Source: CAZRCG01 sp964598565 (GTDB taxonomy: Bacteria > Bdellovibrionota > UBA2394). From it: a DNA stretch of 64,000 nt. Of this stretch, positions 26,539 through 34,852 are shown one piece after another. The position numbers and the translations under genes are program-made. The stretch lies in NCBI GenBank assembly GCA_964598565.1, contig CAZRCG010000001.1:248001-312000 (forward strand), in the 5' to 3' direction. The notes below the pieces were generated by a model, which was not told where the DNA came from, did no database searches, and saw only the letters and a list, made by a program, of their open reading frames with translations. Within the stretch, counting starts at the first letter, position 1; each line of letters starts with the position of its first letter.

Positions 26539-26962
26539 GACTATTCTCATTGTGAGAGCGGTTTGGAATGATTCACTCACCAAGCCCCTCGCCGAAGGCG
26601 CCCAGCTCTATTGCCAATCAAAAGGTTATGCCTCTGATATTGTTGAGGTACCCGGGTCGCTCGAAATTCCCTTGGCTCTCTTATGGCATTTAAAGGCTAC
26701 TCCCTATGTTGGCGCCATCGCCTGCGGCGTTGTCATTCAGGGGGACACTCTGCACTTCGATTTGGTTGCCAGAGACTGTTCCCGTGCTCTGATGGACCTG
26801 TCTTTAAAATTCGAAATTCCAATAGGGAATGCTCTTTTGCCAGTCTATACTATAGACCAAGCTATGGAACGCATCGGAGGCTCCAAGGGCCACAAGGGTA
26901 AAGAAGCGGCCGCCGCTGTCATGCGAATGCTGGATCTCAGAAATTCTATTGGGGGTAGGTAA
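26531..26962 (+). CDS. ribH: 6,7-dimethyl-8-ribityllumazine synthase
   Basis: Condenses the RibD and RibB products to lumazine. Conserved blocks: VPGSLEIPLAL, ACGVVIQGDTLHFDLVARDC (the GxxIxGxTxHF substrate loop with catalytic His), EIPIGNALLPVYTIDQA and a C-terminal NKGxEAA-like KGHKGKEAAAAVMRM. ATG at 26531 gives the family-normal N-terminus (SETILIVRAVWND) and overlaps ribBA by 8 nt; an upstream frame extension to 26507 is not needed. Completes the riboflavin pathway block apart from the phosphatase. Confidence 0.93.
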   Translation: MSETILIVRAVWNDSLTKPLAEGAQLYCQSKGYASDIVEVPGSLEIPLALLWHLKATPYVGAIACGVVIQGDTLHFDLVARDCSRALMDLSLKFEIPIGNALLPVYTIDQAMERIGGSKGHKGKEAAAAVMRMLDLRNSIGGR

Positions 26963-26968
26963 ACAACC

Positions 26969-27775
26969 GTGACGATAGCCAGTCTGCTTTTGATTACATC
27001 GCTTGTATCCGTCGAAGTTCAGAGACTTAAAGAACTAGACTTGCAAGAAGTGGGAGCTGAAGCACTCGTAAAAATTAAGGAAGAGGAGTTTCGCACCTAC
27101 GTAAAACGCTTTGAAGCCTGCGTACCGCTTGAGAGCAAGCCCTTTAAGGGCAAGTTTTCTGCCGAACAGAGCGCCGCTCTGCTTGATGCCAAAGAAGTCG
27201 CCGACTTAGACGATTGTAAACACGATCGCTGTGCTTTTAACTTCTTGAAACAAGAGCTTCTGGAACTTGCGGCGCTCGCAAAAGGAGCCCCTCGGCAGAA
27301 CTATTTGCAAGACGCTTATGCGAAACGCAGTCGATATGAACTCGGAATTGATCCCCAACGTAGCCAACTCTTTTTAAGAGGCCGGGATGCGGCCTTTGGG
27401 TATTGTGGGGAAAGTCCTTCGGTGGAGCGACTGCTCAATCAGAGACCCCTGAAGGACACTGCGTTCAGATTGAGTACTACAAAGTACCATCCTAAGATGA
27501 GACCTACGACTCGACTTAGTCAGGGCATCTACTGGAAACAAGGGTACGCGTCTTGTTATGCCGAAGCTCTGATTTACTCAAATCATTATGATATCGACCG
27601 GGTCGAAGTTTGGTCTTTGACTCCCGACTCCTTTCGACTTCAAATGCGTCATCGTGTAGACCTACTAAATTCGTGGTTTAGACGATTAAACAAAGAAAAG
27701 TTTCGGAAACAGGCCGAATCTATTGTAGAAGATCAGATTAAGGAAGCAGTGGAGTGTCTCAAGAACAAGCGGTAA
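26969..27775 (+). CDS. Unknown protein, 268 aa, possibly exported
   Basis: GTG start 7 nt after ribH. A short hydrophobic N-terminus (TIASLLLITSLVSVEV) could be a signal sequence or anchor. The rest is charged and helical with cysteines in FEACVPLE, DDCKHDRCAF, FGYCGE, ASCYAEA and VECLKN. No domain recognised. Its end overlaps the helicase start by 22 nt, so it belongs to the same transcript. Confidence 0.65.
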   Translation: MTIASLLLITSLVSVEVQRLKELDLQEVGAEALVKIKEEEFRTYVKRFEACVPLESKPFKGKFSAEQSAALLDAKEVADLDDCKHDRCAFNFLKQELLELAALAKGAPRQNYLQDAYAKRSRYELGIDPQRSQLFLRGRDAAFGYCGESPSVERLLNQRPLKDTAFRLSTTKYHPKMRPTTRLSQGIYWKQGYASCYAEALIYSNHYDIDRVEVWSLTPDSFRLQMRHRVDLLNSWFRRLNKEKFRKQAESIVEDQIKEAVECLKNKR

Positions 27776-29298
27776 AAATCCCCGAAGGTAAAGCTTTTGA
27801 CTCGTTTTTAACAGAGTCTCTGATTTTACAGAATTTAAAAAACGAGTTTGGCTTTAGTGTGGCAACGCCTATTCAGAGCGAAGTAGCGGGGCCTATTTTT
27901 GAAGGCCGAAATATTTTTGCGGGTGCCAAAACAGGCAGTGGAAAGACGATTGCTTTTTTGGCGCCACTGGCACAACGCCTCCTACAAAATGAAATCAAGA
28001 ATGTTCTCGTACTCGCACCGACGAGAGAACTGGTTCTGCAGATTGATGAAGAAGCCGAGAAACTTCTCATGGGTCAGAATCAAGTGGTTCCTGTGGCGCT
28101 TTACGGTGGAGTCCCTATTGAACCCCAGGCTCTTGTGATGAAGCATCATAAGCCACGTTTATTTATGGCGACTCCCGGGCGCCTACTTGATTTTTTAACT
28201 GAAGGGCTCATTCCGTTTGGCGATTTCGATGTAGTCGTTCTCGATGAAGCCGATCGAATGTGCGATATGGGCTTCGCCCCTCAGGTCACCGATATTTTAG
28301 AACTTTGCATCAACGTCAAACAGGCTCTATTGTTTTCGGCCACACTGCCACCTGAGCTCGATAAGGTGATGAAGAAATTTTGTCCTGATCCTGTGCGCAT
28401 TCAAGTAGACGCTGCCGATCAAACTAATGCCTCCATTGAGCACAAAGTTCTTTTTTGTGATCGTTCCCACAAGTTACGAAAACTCGCCTCCTTGATGAAA
28501 GATGATGCCTATCTGGGGGTCATCTTCACACGCACACGAATAGGAGCCGATCAAGTTCATCGCGAGTTGAAACGTGTACGGTCCGATATCGGCATTTTGC
28601 ATGCGGGCTATAGCATGGACGAACGAGAGCGAACCATTCGAGCCTTCAAAGACAATAAAATTAGCCTTCTCGTAGCGACCGATGTTGCGTCGCGCGGATT
28701 GGACATCAACCATATACGGCAAGTTATTCAGTTCGATTTTCCAGAGAGCCTTGATGACTATATTCACCGCTCGGGACGTTCGGGACGTGCCGGCCGCTCT
28801 GGCATCAGCGTACTTTTTGTCGAAAAAGACAATCGCAATCAAATGCGCGCTTTTGAAGAACTCTCCGAGAAGGTCACCTTTCAGCCTCTCGAGATATCTG
28901 AGAAGAGATCTGAATCAGAAGACGCAGGTCGTGAAAGCAGTCGACCAAGAGGCCGACGAGATCAAGGTTCTTATGAGAATGAGACTCGGCAACCTCGTGG
29001 ACGATCGCCCCGCACGAAACAAGATAGGCACGATGGGCCGAGAACGAGCTCTCGAGACTCTGCGAATCCCAGAGACGGAGCCACCCGAGGGTCGCACAGA
29101 GACGCCGTGCACGGAGACGCGGCCCGAGTGAACTCGGGACCTCGCGCATCGGGTAGCCGTAGCGCTGATTTCCCTGGGCGCACCCTTAAGCTTGAGGTTA
29201 AAAAACCTCTCCTAGGCACCGCCGCCAAAACAGCCCCCCAAGGGCACTTCAAGAAGAAGCTAGTTTCCGTACTGCGACGACTCTTTATTGGCGATTGA
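27754..29298 (+). CDS. DEAD-box ATP-dependent RNA helicase
   Basis: Unwinds structured RNA, typically in ribosome assembly or RNA decay. All motifs are present in order: Q motif/PTPIQ region (FSVATPIQSEV), Walker A AKTGSGKT, PTRELVLQ, TPGRLLDF, DEAD in VLDEADRMCDMGF, SAT in LLFSATLP, VIFTRTRIGADQ, VATDVASRGLDI and HRSGRSGRAG. Residues ~385-480 form a disordered Arg/Ser/Gly/Asp-rich tail, as in RhlE-like helicases, ending with a basic KKKLVSVLRRLF. GTG start inside the end of the preceding gene. The spurious frames opposite the tail reflect its low complexity. Confidence 0.93.
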   Translation: MSQEQAVKIPEGKAFDSFLTESLILQNLKNEFGFSVATPIQSEVAGPIFEGRNIFAGAKTGSGKTIAFLAPLAQRLLQNEIKNVLVLAPTRELVLQIDEEAEKLLMGQNQVVPVALYGGVPIEPQALVMKHHKPRLFMATPGRLLDFLTEGLIPFGDFDVVVLDEADRMCDMGFAPQVTDILELCINVKQALLFSATLPPELDKVMKKFCPDPVRIQVDAADQTNASIEHKVLFCDRSHKLRKLASLMKDDAYLGVIFTRTRIGADQVHRELKRVRSDIGILHAGYSMDERERTIRAFKDNKISLLVATDVASRGLDINHIRQVIQFDFPESLDDYIHRSGRSGRAGRSGISVLFVEKDNRNQMRAFEELSEKVTFQPLEISEKRSESEDAGRESSRPRGRRDQGSYENETRQPRGRSPRTKQDRHDGPRTSSRDSANPRDGATRGSHRDAVHGDAARVNSGPRASGSRSADFPGRTLKLEVKKPLLGTAAKTAPQGHFKKKLVSVLRRLFIGD

Positions 29299-29339
29299 GG
29301 CTCTGCGTCACAAGGTAAAGAGCGCGACAATAGAAGATC

Positions 29340-29978
29340 ATGCGCTTTCACTGTCTGGCCGGATTACTTCTATCGTTAAGCGGACTACTGCTCTACGGTC
29401 TCATATTTGGCTTTCAAAAAGACCTCGATGAAGCCCGTGTGACGATTCAGAAAGAATCCGTTCAATCAACAAGTAATCTTCGTAAGATTCGCAAGGCTCC
29501 CGAGCTTCACACGTATATTAACAAGGCGATTATTGATCGCTCTCAGAAGAGCCTTCCAAGCCCCATAGGGCCAGCCATAGATAATCACGAAGTGATTGAT
29601 CCATCCCAAGTGGTTACTAATGACAACGAGGTCTATGATGAAGATGATAAAGACTACTGGTGTCGATCCGTTCCCCTCCTGTTTGAAACGAACCCCATAC
29701 GATGCCTCTATCCGAACGCTTGCTTTGGCTGCAATGGACCCATTATTGTACCTGAGATCGAAACAGCGATACCTATGTGCGCCAATGGCATGAAGAGCCA
29801 ACTCTATCATGTAGAGTGCTGTCCCAGTTACTACAATGGGTCGGTCGACTGTCCCCGAGCAGAAGACTGCTTTCACGCGAAGGCCGTTCCACCTGACCAT
29901 TGTTCTTGCAACGATCGATCTGATTGCAAAATGGTTCAACTCGGTGAGAAAATCGAATGCGTCTGTGTTCAGCAGTAA
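29340..29978 (+). CDS. Cys-rich exported or membrane-anchored protein, 212 aa
   Basis: N-terminal hydrophobic segment LLLSLSGLLLYGLIFGF (residues ~9-25) serves as signal or anchor. A charged linker (30-100) leads to a C-terminal ~110-residue domain with 14 cysteines (WCRS, RCLYPNACFGCN, MCANG, ECCPS, DCPRAEDC, HCSCN, DCK, ECVCV), enough for seven disulfides. No known domain is recognised; the spacing is knottin- or EGF-like only in a loose sense. It overlaps the O-mannosyltransferase gene, raising the possibility that the two are functionally linked. Confidence 0.72.
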   Translation: MRFHCLAGLLLSLSGLLLYGLIFGFQKDLDEARVTIQKESVQSTSNLRKIRKAPELHTYINKAIIDRSQKSLPSPIGPAIDNHEVIDPSQVVTNDNEVYDEDDKDYWCRSVPLLFETNPIRCLYPNACFGCNGPIIVPEIETAIPMCANGMKSQLYHVECCPSYYNGSVDCPRAEDCFHAKAVPPDHCSCNDRSDCKMVQLGEKIECVCVQQ

Positions 29979-31287
29979 CCGCAAACTCGTTTTGATTGTT
30001 CTCGGCGTTGCGCTGGTTTTTCGCTTTGTGCCTTGGAACTATCCGAACGAAGTGATCTACGATGAGGTTCACTTCGGAAAACATGCTTTAGCCTATTGCT
30101 GCACTCATGAGAATTATTTCGATGTTCATCCGCCTCTGGGCAAACTAATTCTAAGCCTGCCTCTTGTCGCATCTAGCTACTCAGGCCAACAAGATTTTTC
30201 GGCGATTGGAATCCCCTATCAAGACTTTCCCTCCTCGCTATTTCGATTCTTACCTAAGCTCTTAGGTGCGCTGGTGCCGACGCTACTCACCATTTTATTG
30301 CTCTTGTTGGGCGTCACGCCTCTGACGGCCTTGATTGCAGGCCTTGCCGTCGCCCTCGACAATGGCTTTATCATACAATCTCGCTTTGCACTTCTAGACA
30401 TGAGCCTTCTATTCTTTCTTCTGGCTTCTTTAGTGTTTTTCGAATCGTCAAAAAAACTCACCGGCATTTATCGGTGGCTCTTCATCGTAGGCTCGGGCGT
30501 TCTGGCGGGCATGAGCCTCTCTGTTAAATTTTCTGGCGCTGTCGCCTTAGCAATGAGCCTCGTGGGCGCGGGCCTCTCGTTTTACAGTAGTCAAGACCGA
30601 CGACGTTTTAGTAGCCCCTTGCAACATCTGACCTCTGTCTCTTTGATGAAGGTCACTCTCTTAGCAAGCGCCCTAAGCATTTACTGTCTTTCGTGGTTCC
30701 TTCACTTTCGCCTGTTGTTTCGGTCAGGTCGTGGTGATTATTTTTTCATTCCGAGCGGAAATTTTTGGAACGATCTTATGGCCATTCATCCTCTCATGTT
30801 TCTGGAGAACTCTAAGCTCGCCCCCCACAACGATGCCAGCGTCTGGTGGTCGTGGGCCTTTATGAATAAGCCGGTCTATTACTGGACCAAAGACGGAGCC
30901 GATCTCTATTTCGTGGGTAATCCAGTGGTTTGGTGGGGCGCCCTCATTCTTCTACTGTGGCTGATCGGCAAAGCCGTAAGACAACCTCTTTCGGCTCTGT
31001 CGTTTAAAAATTTTCCTTGGTATGGATGCCTCGGCCTCATGGGCTCGCTTCTACCTTTCGCCTTCGTGAGCCGCCCCTTCTTTTCGTATAACTGGCTCAT
31101 GCCGCTTCTGTTTTTGCTCATCTGGCTGGCTCAGTGGATGGAACGTGGGCGCCCGGCAAAACCAATCAAGCACGTTGGCCTCGTGGTACTAACTTTAGTA
31201 GCAGGCACTCTGAGTGTTCTACCCGTTACTTATGGATTTGAAGCCCCAGACCTCTGGCAAAAATGGATCGTTCGACTCTTTAGTTAG
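29944..31287 (+). CDS. PMT-type protein O-mannosyltransferase (GT39 family)
   Basis: Predicted polytopic membrane glycosyltransferase moving mannose from a polyprenyl-phosphate donor to Ser/Thr of exported proteins. The family's first-loop acidic motif is present in VIYDEVHFGKHALAY, followed by FDVHPPLGKLILSLP; LDNGFIIQSRFALLDMSLLFF is the third conserved segment. About ten membrane helices, including the C-terminal MPLLFLLIWLAQWM. The frame is open from 29836, but the conserved part starts near residue 50; GTG 29944 or 29965 are likely starts, overlapping the Cys-rich gene. The palindromic element begins two bases after its stop. Confidence 0.85.
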   Translation: MRKSNASVFSSNRKLVLIVLGVALVFRFVPWNYPNEVIYDEVHFGKHALAYCCTHENYFDVHPPLGKLILSLPLVASSYSGQQDFSAIGIPYQDFPSSLFRFLPKLLGALVPTLLTILLLLLGVTPLTALIAGLAVALDNGFIIQSRFALLDMSLLFFLLASLVFFESSKKLTGIYRWLFIVGSGVLAGMSLSVKFSGAVALAMSLVGAGLSFYSSQDRRRFSSPLQHLTSVSLMKVTLLASALSIYCLSWFLHFRLLFRSGRGDYFFIPSGNFWNDLMAIHPLMFLENSKLAPHNDASVWWSWAFMNKPVYYWTKDGADLYFVGNPVVWWGALILLLWLIGKAVRQPLSALSFKNFPWYGCLGLMGSLLPFAFVSRPFFSYNWLMPLLFLLIWLAQWMERGRPAKPIKHVGLVVLTLVAGTLSVLPVTYGFEAPDLWQKWIVRLFS

Positions 31288-31288
31288 A

Positions 31289-31553
31289 CTAGGCTCTGTC
31301 CGGCGAATATCTGAAATAATTCATTTATAAATTGGTGACCGATTCAAGGGTGAGTTTATTTTCTCAGAAGACCGCCCGTGAGCGTCAGCATTTCAGAACA
31401 AAATTCGTAACCGGCTCCTTCGCGGCAAAACAATGAGCCGCTCGATCCACTAAAGGCGTGCCGCTCAGAGCTTCTGAGAAAATAAACTCACCCTTGAATC
31501 TCTCGTCGGTAGTCAAAAATGAAATATTTCAGATATTCGCCGGACAGAGCCTA
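31289..31553. mobile_element. 265 bp MITE-like palindromic element with nested inverted repeats
   Basis: The outer ends are perfect inverted repeats over about 29 bp: CTAGGCTCTGTCCGGCGAAT (31289-31308, continuing ATCTGAAAT) versus its complement ending at 31553. Nested inside is a second perfect 30 bp inverted repeat, 31341-31370 against 31471-31500 (GATTCAAGGGTGAGTTTATT and onward). No coding potential. Size, lack of genes and long terminal inverted repeats fit a non-autonomous miniature transposable element; as RNA it would fold into one long hairpin and could terminate the PMT transcript or protect its end. A diverged relative of its right half is at 54137-54280. Confidence 0.75.
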
Positions 31554-31612
31554 GCTTTTCTCGCACTAGACTGTACCATTGTAACAGCAATGGAGAAGGC
31601 CGTAGTGGAGGA

Positions 31613-32500
31613 TTAAACCCAGCTACGAGGAGCCCTCAAGACGGCCATCAGCTGCCGCTCCTCCTCAGTCGTTTCGAAATCACCCTGAAAATCGAAGTGA
31701 ACCTCAGACGGCAAGCTCATTAAAATACTCTCGATATTGCCCTTCGTCTGAAGACCAAAGAGAGTGCCTCGATCATAAAGCAAATTAAACTCTACATAGC
31801 GGCCACGACGCAGCAGCTGAAATTTTTTGTGGCGCTCGGTATAGGCCTCATTCTTTCGTCTTTCAACGATGGGAGTGTAGGCCTCGAGAAACGAATGGCC
31901 ACACGCCTGCACAAATTGAAGGCGCTCTTCTAAGCCATCAGACAAATAATCAAAGAAAAGCCCACCGATACCGCGAGTTTCTCCTCGATGAGGCAGAAAA
32001 AAATAAGTATCGCATTCCGCCTTATATTGAGAATAGAGCTGCGGCCCATGAGCATCACACGCCTTCTTCAAAACTCCGTGAAAATGTTTAAAATCATCCT
32101 CGCAGTAGGTGTAGGGGGTCAAATCGCATCCACCACCAAACCAAGCCCGATCAGGTTGCTCGAAATAGCGAAAATTTGCATGCACCGTAGGCACTCGCGG
32201 CGAACGCGGATGAATCACGAGCGATAGGCCACAAGCAAAAAACTCACGCGAGGTCGCTTTCAGTTTTTCTTGAAGGAGCGGCGGCAAAAGCCCTTCGACC
32301 ACCGATACGTTAACCCCACCTTTTTCAAAGGTTGTACCCCCCTGAATGATACAACTCTCTCCCCCACCACCGCGGCGCCCCTCTTCACCGGGCCGCTCCC
32401 AGGTTACACGCTTAAAACGCGCGGCAGGCTCATGCGCTTCGAGCCCTTGAACAATCTCAGTCTGAAGCGCCCACAGCCAATCGACGACTTGCTGCTTCAT
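31613..32500 (-). CDS. hemF: Oxygen-dependent coproporphyrinogen III oxidase
   Basis: Heme synthesis step producing protoporphyrinogen IX with O2. Family signatures: GGVNVSVVEG, FFACGLSLVIHPRSPRVPTVHANFR (with HxNxR substrate site), WFGGGCDLTPYTYCEDD and YVEFNLLYDRGTLFGLQT. ATG at 32500 forms an ATGA overlap with the upstream ychJ-like gene; six further codons are open but unlikely. About 295 aa, full length. Its presence indicates aerobic metabolism. Confidence 0.95.
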   Translation of the reverse strand: MKQQVVDWLWALQTEIVQGLEAHEPAARFKRVTWERPGEEGRRGGGGESCIIQGGTTFEKGGVNVSVVEGLLPPLLQEKLKATSREFFACGLSLVIHPRSPRVPTVHANFRYFEQPDRAWFGGGCDLTPYTYCEDDFKHFHGVLKKACDAHGPQLYSQYKAECDTYFFLPHRGETRGIGGLFFDYLSDGLEERLQFVQACGHSFLEAYTPIVERRKNEAYTERHKKFQLLRRGRYVEFNLLYDRGTLFGLQTKGNIESILMSLPSEVHFDFQGDFETTEEERQLMAVLRAPRSWV

Positions 32501-32922
32501 CCCTTCAATCCGCAGCACTTCTTAAATTTCTTCCCACTGCCGCAAAGACAGGGATCGTTTCGACCCGGTTGTTGGCCTTTTATGATGGTTTCTGGTTTCA
32601 AGAATTCAGAGTCAAAATAATACCAACGATTCTCAGAGCGCCGAAACTCAGCCTTCTCTCTCTGGGTCATTATTTTGAAGTCTTGCTCAAACCGAACCGC
32701 AAAATGAATATAAGCTTTATCGCCGTCTGTCTCTTCTTTGTCGAACTGGATACCATCCCATTTCGACTGAAGCGACCAAACCTCAAGAGCTTTTCGGTCC
32801 ACACGCTCACGAGTCTCAGGATGATGACTCTCTAAAAGGAAGTCGATATTTCCACCTACCATGGCCTTATAACGGGCTTCTAAAAGGCTTCGGGGGCTCT
32901 CGGGCCAGGGTTCCATAGTCAT
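32497..32922 (-). CDS. YchJ-like (UPF0225) SEC-C motif protein
   Basis: 141 aa: the N-terminal and middle part is the NTF2-like YchJ domain (SLLEARYKAMVGGNIDFLLE, then KWDGIQFDKE and ENRWYYFD), followed by a C-terminal zinc-binding SEC-C motif (GRNDPCLCGSGKKFKKCCG). Many YchJ proteins have SEC-C at both ends; here only the C-terminal one remains. Role unknown; SEC-C is a metal-binding module also found in SecA. Coupled to hemF. Confidence 0.85.
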   Translation of the reverse strand: MTMEPWPESPRSLLEARYKAMVGGNIDFLLESHHPETRERVDRKALEVWSLQSKWDGIQFDKEETDGDKAYIHFAVRFEQDFKIMTQREKAEFRRSENRWYYFDSEFLKPETIIKGQQPGRNDPCLCGSGKKFKKCCGLKG

Positions 32923-33045
32923 AATTCGCGTATTAAAGCCCCTTCAACAAAAAAGCTCAATAATTTTAAGGGCTAATGCTTTTAGATTTTACTCGACACT
33001 GGGCGTCTAAGTTAAGAAACTATAACTAGGGGACAAAAAGGCAGG

Positions 33046-33537
33046 ATGGTTTTACTAGCGTTTTTAATGATCACTGCGTTTCAACGAGAGGTGCCAAAAC
33101 CCTTCATTTCGGATATCGTTGTCAACCGACTCAACTATGAGCAAGAAACCGTGCTCGCTGAAGTGACGGTGCGGGTCGCTCATAGCTGCCAAAAACTTCA
33201 AAAGGTGGGCCGCCGCTACGATCAAGACCGCGGAGTCGTGTTGCTCTACCCCCGCATGGCTCCACTTTCTGAAAATTGCAGCGCAACATCTGCCAGTGCC
33301 CCGACGTCTGCCAACGACGCTACGTCTGGTACTACCACTCGCCCTACCGGCAAAGCTGAAGGCGCCCATGCCGCCTTTGAAACGCAGTTTGTCACTGAGT
33401 GGATCCCTCTGGGTCGATTTTCTGAGGGCCGCTATGAAATTCGCGATTTAAAGAGTCTTCGCGTTCTTGAGGCTTTTGAAATAGCTAAAGGACCATCTCT
33501 TGGCCAAGAGCTTGTCACCCTTTTGAAACACCGTTAG
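33046..33537 (+). CDS. Unknown 163 aa protein with Thr/Ser/Ala-rich insert
   Basis: ATG start; a hydrophobic N-terminus (MVLLAFLMITAF) may be a signal peptide. Two short conserved-looking beta regions (ISDIVVNRLNYEQETVLAEV and TEWIPLGRFSEGRYEI) are split by a low-complexity segment (ATSASAPTSANDATSGTTTR). Family unknown. Ends 10 nt before the EVE-domain gene, so probably co-transcribed with it. Confidence 0.6.
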   Translation: MVLLAFLMITAFQREVPKPFISDIVVNRLNYEQETVLAEVTVRVAHSCQKLQKVGRRYDQDRGVVLLYPRMAPLSENCSATSASAPTSANDATSGTTTRPTGKAEGAHAAFETQFVTEWIPLGRFSEGRYEIRDLKSLRVLEAFEIAKGPSLGQELVTLLKHR

Positions 33538-33547
33538 CCTTTCGTGC

Positions 33548-34003
33548 ATGGCTTTTTGGCTTATGAAATCCGAAGTTTCTGACTATTCCATCGACGATCT
33601 CGCCCGCGATAAAACAGCCTCCTGGACGGGTGTCCGTAACTATCAGGCGCGCAATTTTATGCGCGATGACATGAAACCTGGGGACCTTGCCCTGTTTTAC
33701 CATAGCAATGCCGAGCCCTCAGGCGTGGCTGGCCTTATGGAAATCATAGGCGATGCAAAACCCGACGAGACTCAGTTCGAAAAAAAATCGATCTACTATG
33801 ACCCGGCCGCCAGCCGTGAGAAACCTCGCTGGTTCCTGCGCAGCGTTCGGTTTAAGTCAAAATTTAAAAATTTCGTCGATCTTGCGAAACTACGAGAAAG
33901 CGCCGAGTGCCAGAAAATGGTGATTCTCCAAAAAGGCAGTCGCCTCTCTATTACACCTCTCACGGAGAAAGAATTTCAGGCCGTCGTTGCGATGGGGGGC
34001 TGA
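33548..34003 (+). CDS. EVE-domain protein
   Basis: A 151 aa stand-alone EVE domain (PUA-like fold): FWLMKSEVSDYSIDDL at the start, WTGVRNYQARNFMRDDMKPGDLALFYHS, and PRWFLRSVRFK later match the family core. EVE domains bind modified nucleobases and relate to YTH readers; many bacterial ones are housekeeping-like singletons of this length (thymocyte nuclear protein 1 type). The ATG lies just after GCCTTTCGTGC with weak Shine-Dalgarno. Followed immediately by transposase debris. Confidence 0.88.
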   Translation: MAFWLMKSEVSDYSIDDLARDKTASWTGVRNYQARNFMRDDMKPGDLALFYHSNAEPSGVAGLMEIIGDAKPDETQFEKKSIYYDPAASREKPRWFLRSVRFKSKFKNFVDLAKLRESAECQKMVILQKGSRLSITPLTEKEFQAVVAMGG

Positions 34004-34419
34004 TGACGGACGTTCGTTCCGCTGCAATTGCGAGTTTAGTTGAAATTGAGGGCCCTACGCCGCACCCAGGACGAAATCATTTAAATCTTTGATCTAACAG
34101 GGAATTGGGGAGTCGTTATCGCGGCTCAAAGAGCAAGTCGTTCTATGAGAGTTTTATTCGATTTGTGAATTTGGCGGCGGAGAGCTCTCAGGGCGAGATT
34201 ATGGCAATTGATGGCAAGACTTTGCGCCGATCTTTTGATCAAGCTAAGTGGTCCGATCAAAAAGTATCAAAAAATCTCTTCTACTACTCTGAACGTCTGA
34301 AACCGGCTGCAAGTATTCAGATTGTCGCGAACCTTAAAAAACCCCTGAGAAAGGGAAACCTGTTTATTCTTGACCCCCAAGATTTCTTTCGCAATCTAGA
34401 GGTGAAAATGAGGATCTGA
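34003..34419 (+). pseudogene. Remnant of an ISAs1/H-repeat-type transposase
   Basis: EIMAIDGKTLRRSFDQA near 34196-34245 matches the conserved AIDGKTLR(G/H)S stretch of ISAs1-family (H-repeat-associated) DDE transposases. An upstream frame contains IASLVEIEGPTPHPGRNHLN, like their N-terminal (F/L)xEIxDPR...RHxL segment, but the frames do not join. After SFDQA the sequence no longer follows the family, and a stop occurs at 34419. Only about a third of a normal 370 aa transposase remains, so it is inactive. No inverted repeats were identified. Confidence 0.65.
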
Positions 34420-34438
34420 GATCCGCCCCCAGTCGTGT

Positions 34439-34785
34439 TTACCAACTAAATCCGAATTGCATGTTTCCTGCAGGGAAGATCCCGTCGAACGATTCGGTAT
34501 CTTCAAGATCGTCACCCACCTGGCCCCAGAAATAGCCCATTCCAAAGCCCAAATTGATGGTGAATCCAGAATCCCAGGTCCAACCCCAACCGGCCACCAA
34601 TTGAGGGCCTCCGACTGTTCCTGTCACATTCGAATTTCCAAAGGTTCGCTCTTGGGACAAATACAAAATTCGTACGCCGGGCTCCAAATAAAATCCATCA
34701 TAGACCTTTTTGAAGAAGATCGATGTCGAAAGTGTGGCTCCACCTCCTATCACTTTGGGATCGGCCAAGAAAAAATAGATTTCAT
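34439..34785 (-). pseudogene. Frameshifted, shortened outer-membrane beta-barrel gene
   Basis: A 109-codon frame encodes the C-terminal strands of a small barrel protein (GFYLEPGVRILYLSQ, GGPQLVAGWGWTWDSGF, INLGFGMGYFWGQ) ending MQFGFSW with a terminal aromatic residue. It starts only at a poor TTG. Seventeen nt further upstream is ATG AAA TCT ATT at 34785 with AGGAG 10 nt before it, but this frame stops after 11 codons. A run of six T lies at the junction; one extra base would join them. Even then the product lacks a full signal peptide, so a deletion is also likely. It is next to transposase debris. Confidence 0.6.
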
Positions 34786-34852
34786 ACCGATTTTTCTCCT
34801 GCTTTCATTCTCTCTATTTCTATTTCCTAAACTGCGATTCAAGAATTCTGCG

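Noticed and set aside
28874..29351. Several frames opposite and within the helicase tail
   Set aside because: They mirror the low-complexity Arg/Ser/Gly tail of the DEAD-box protein.
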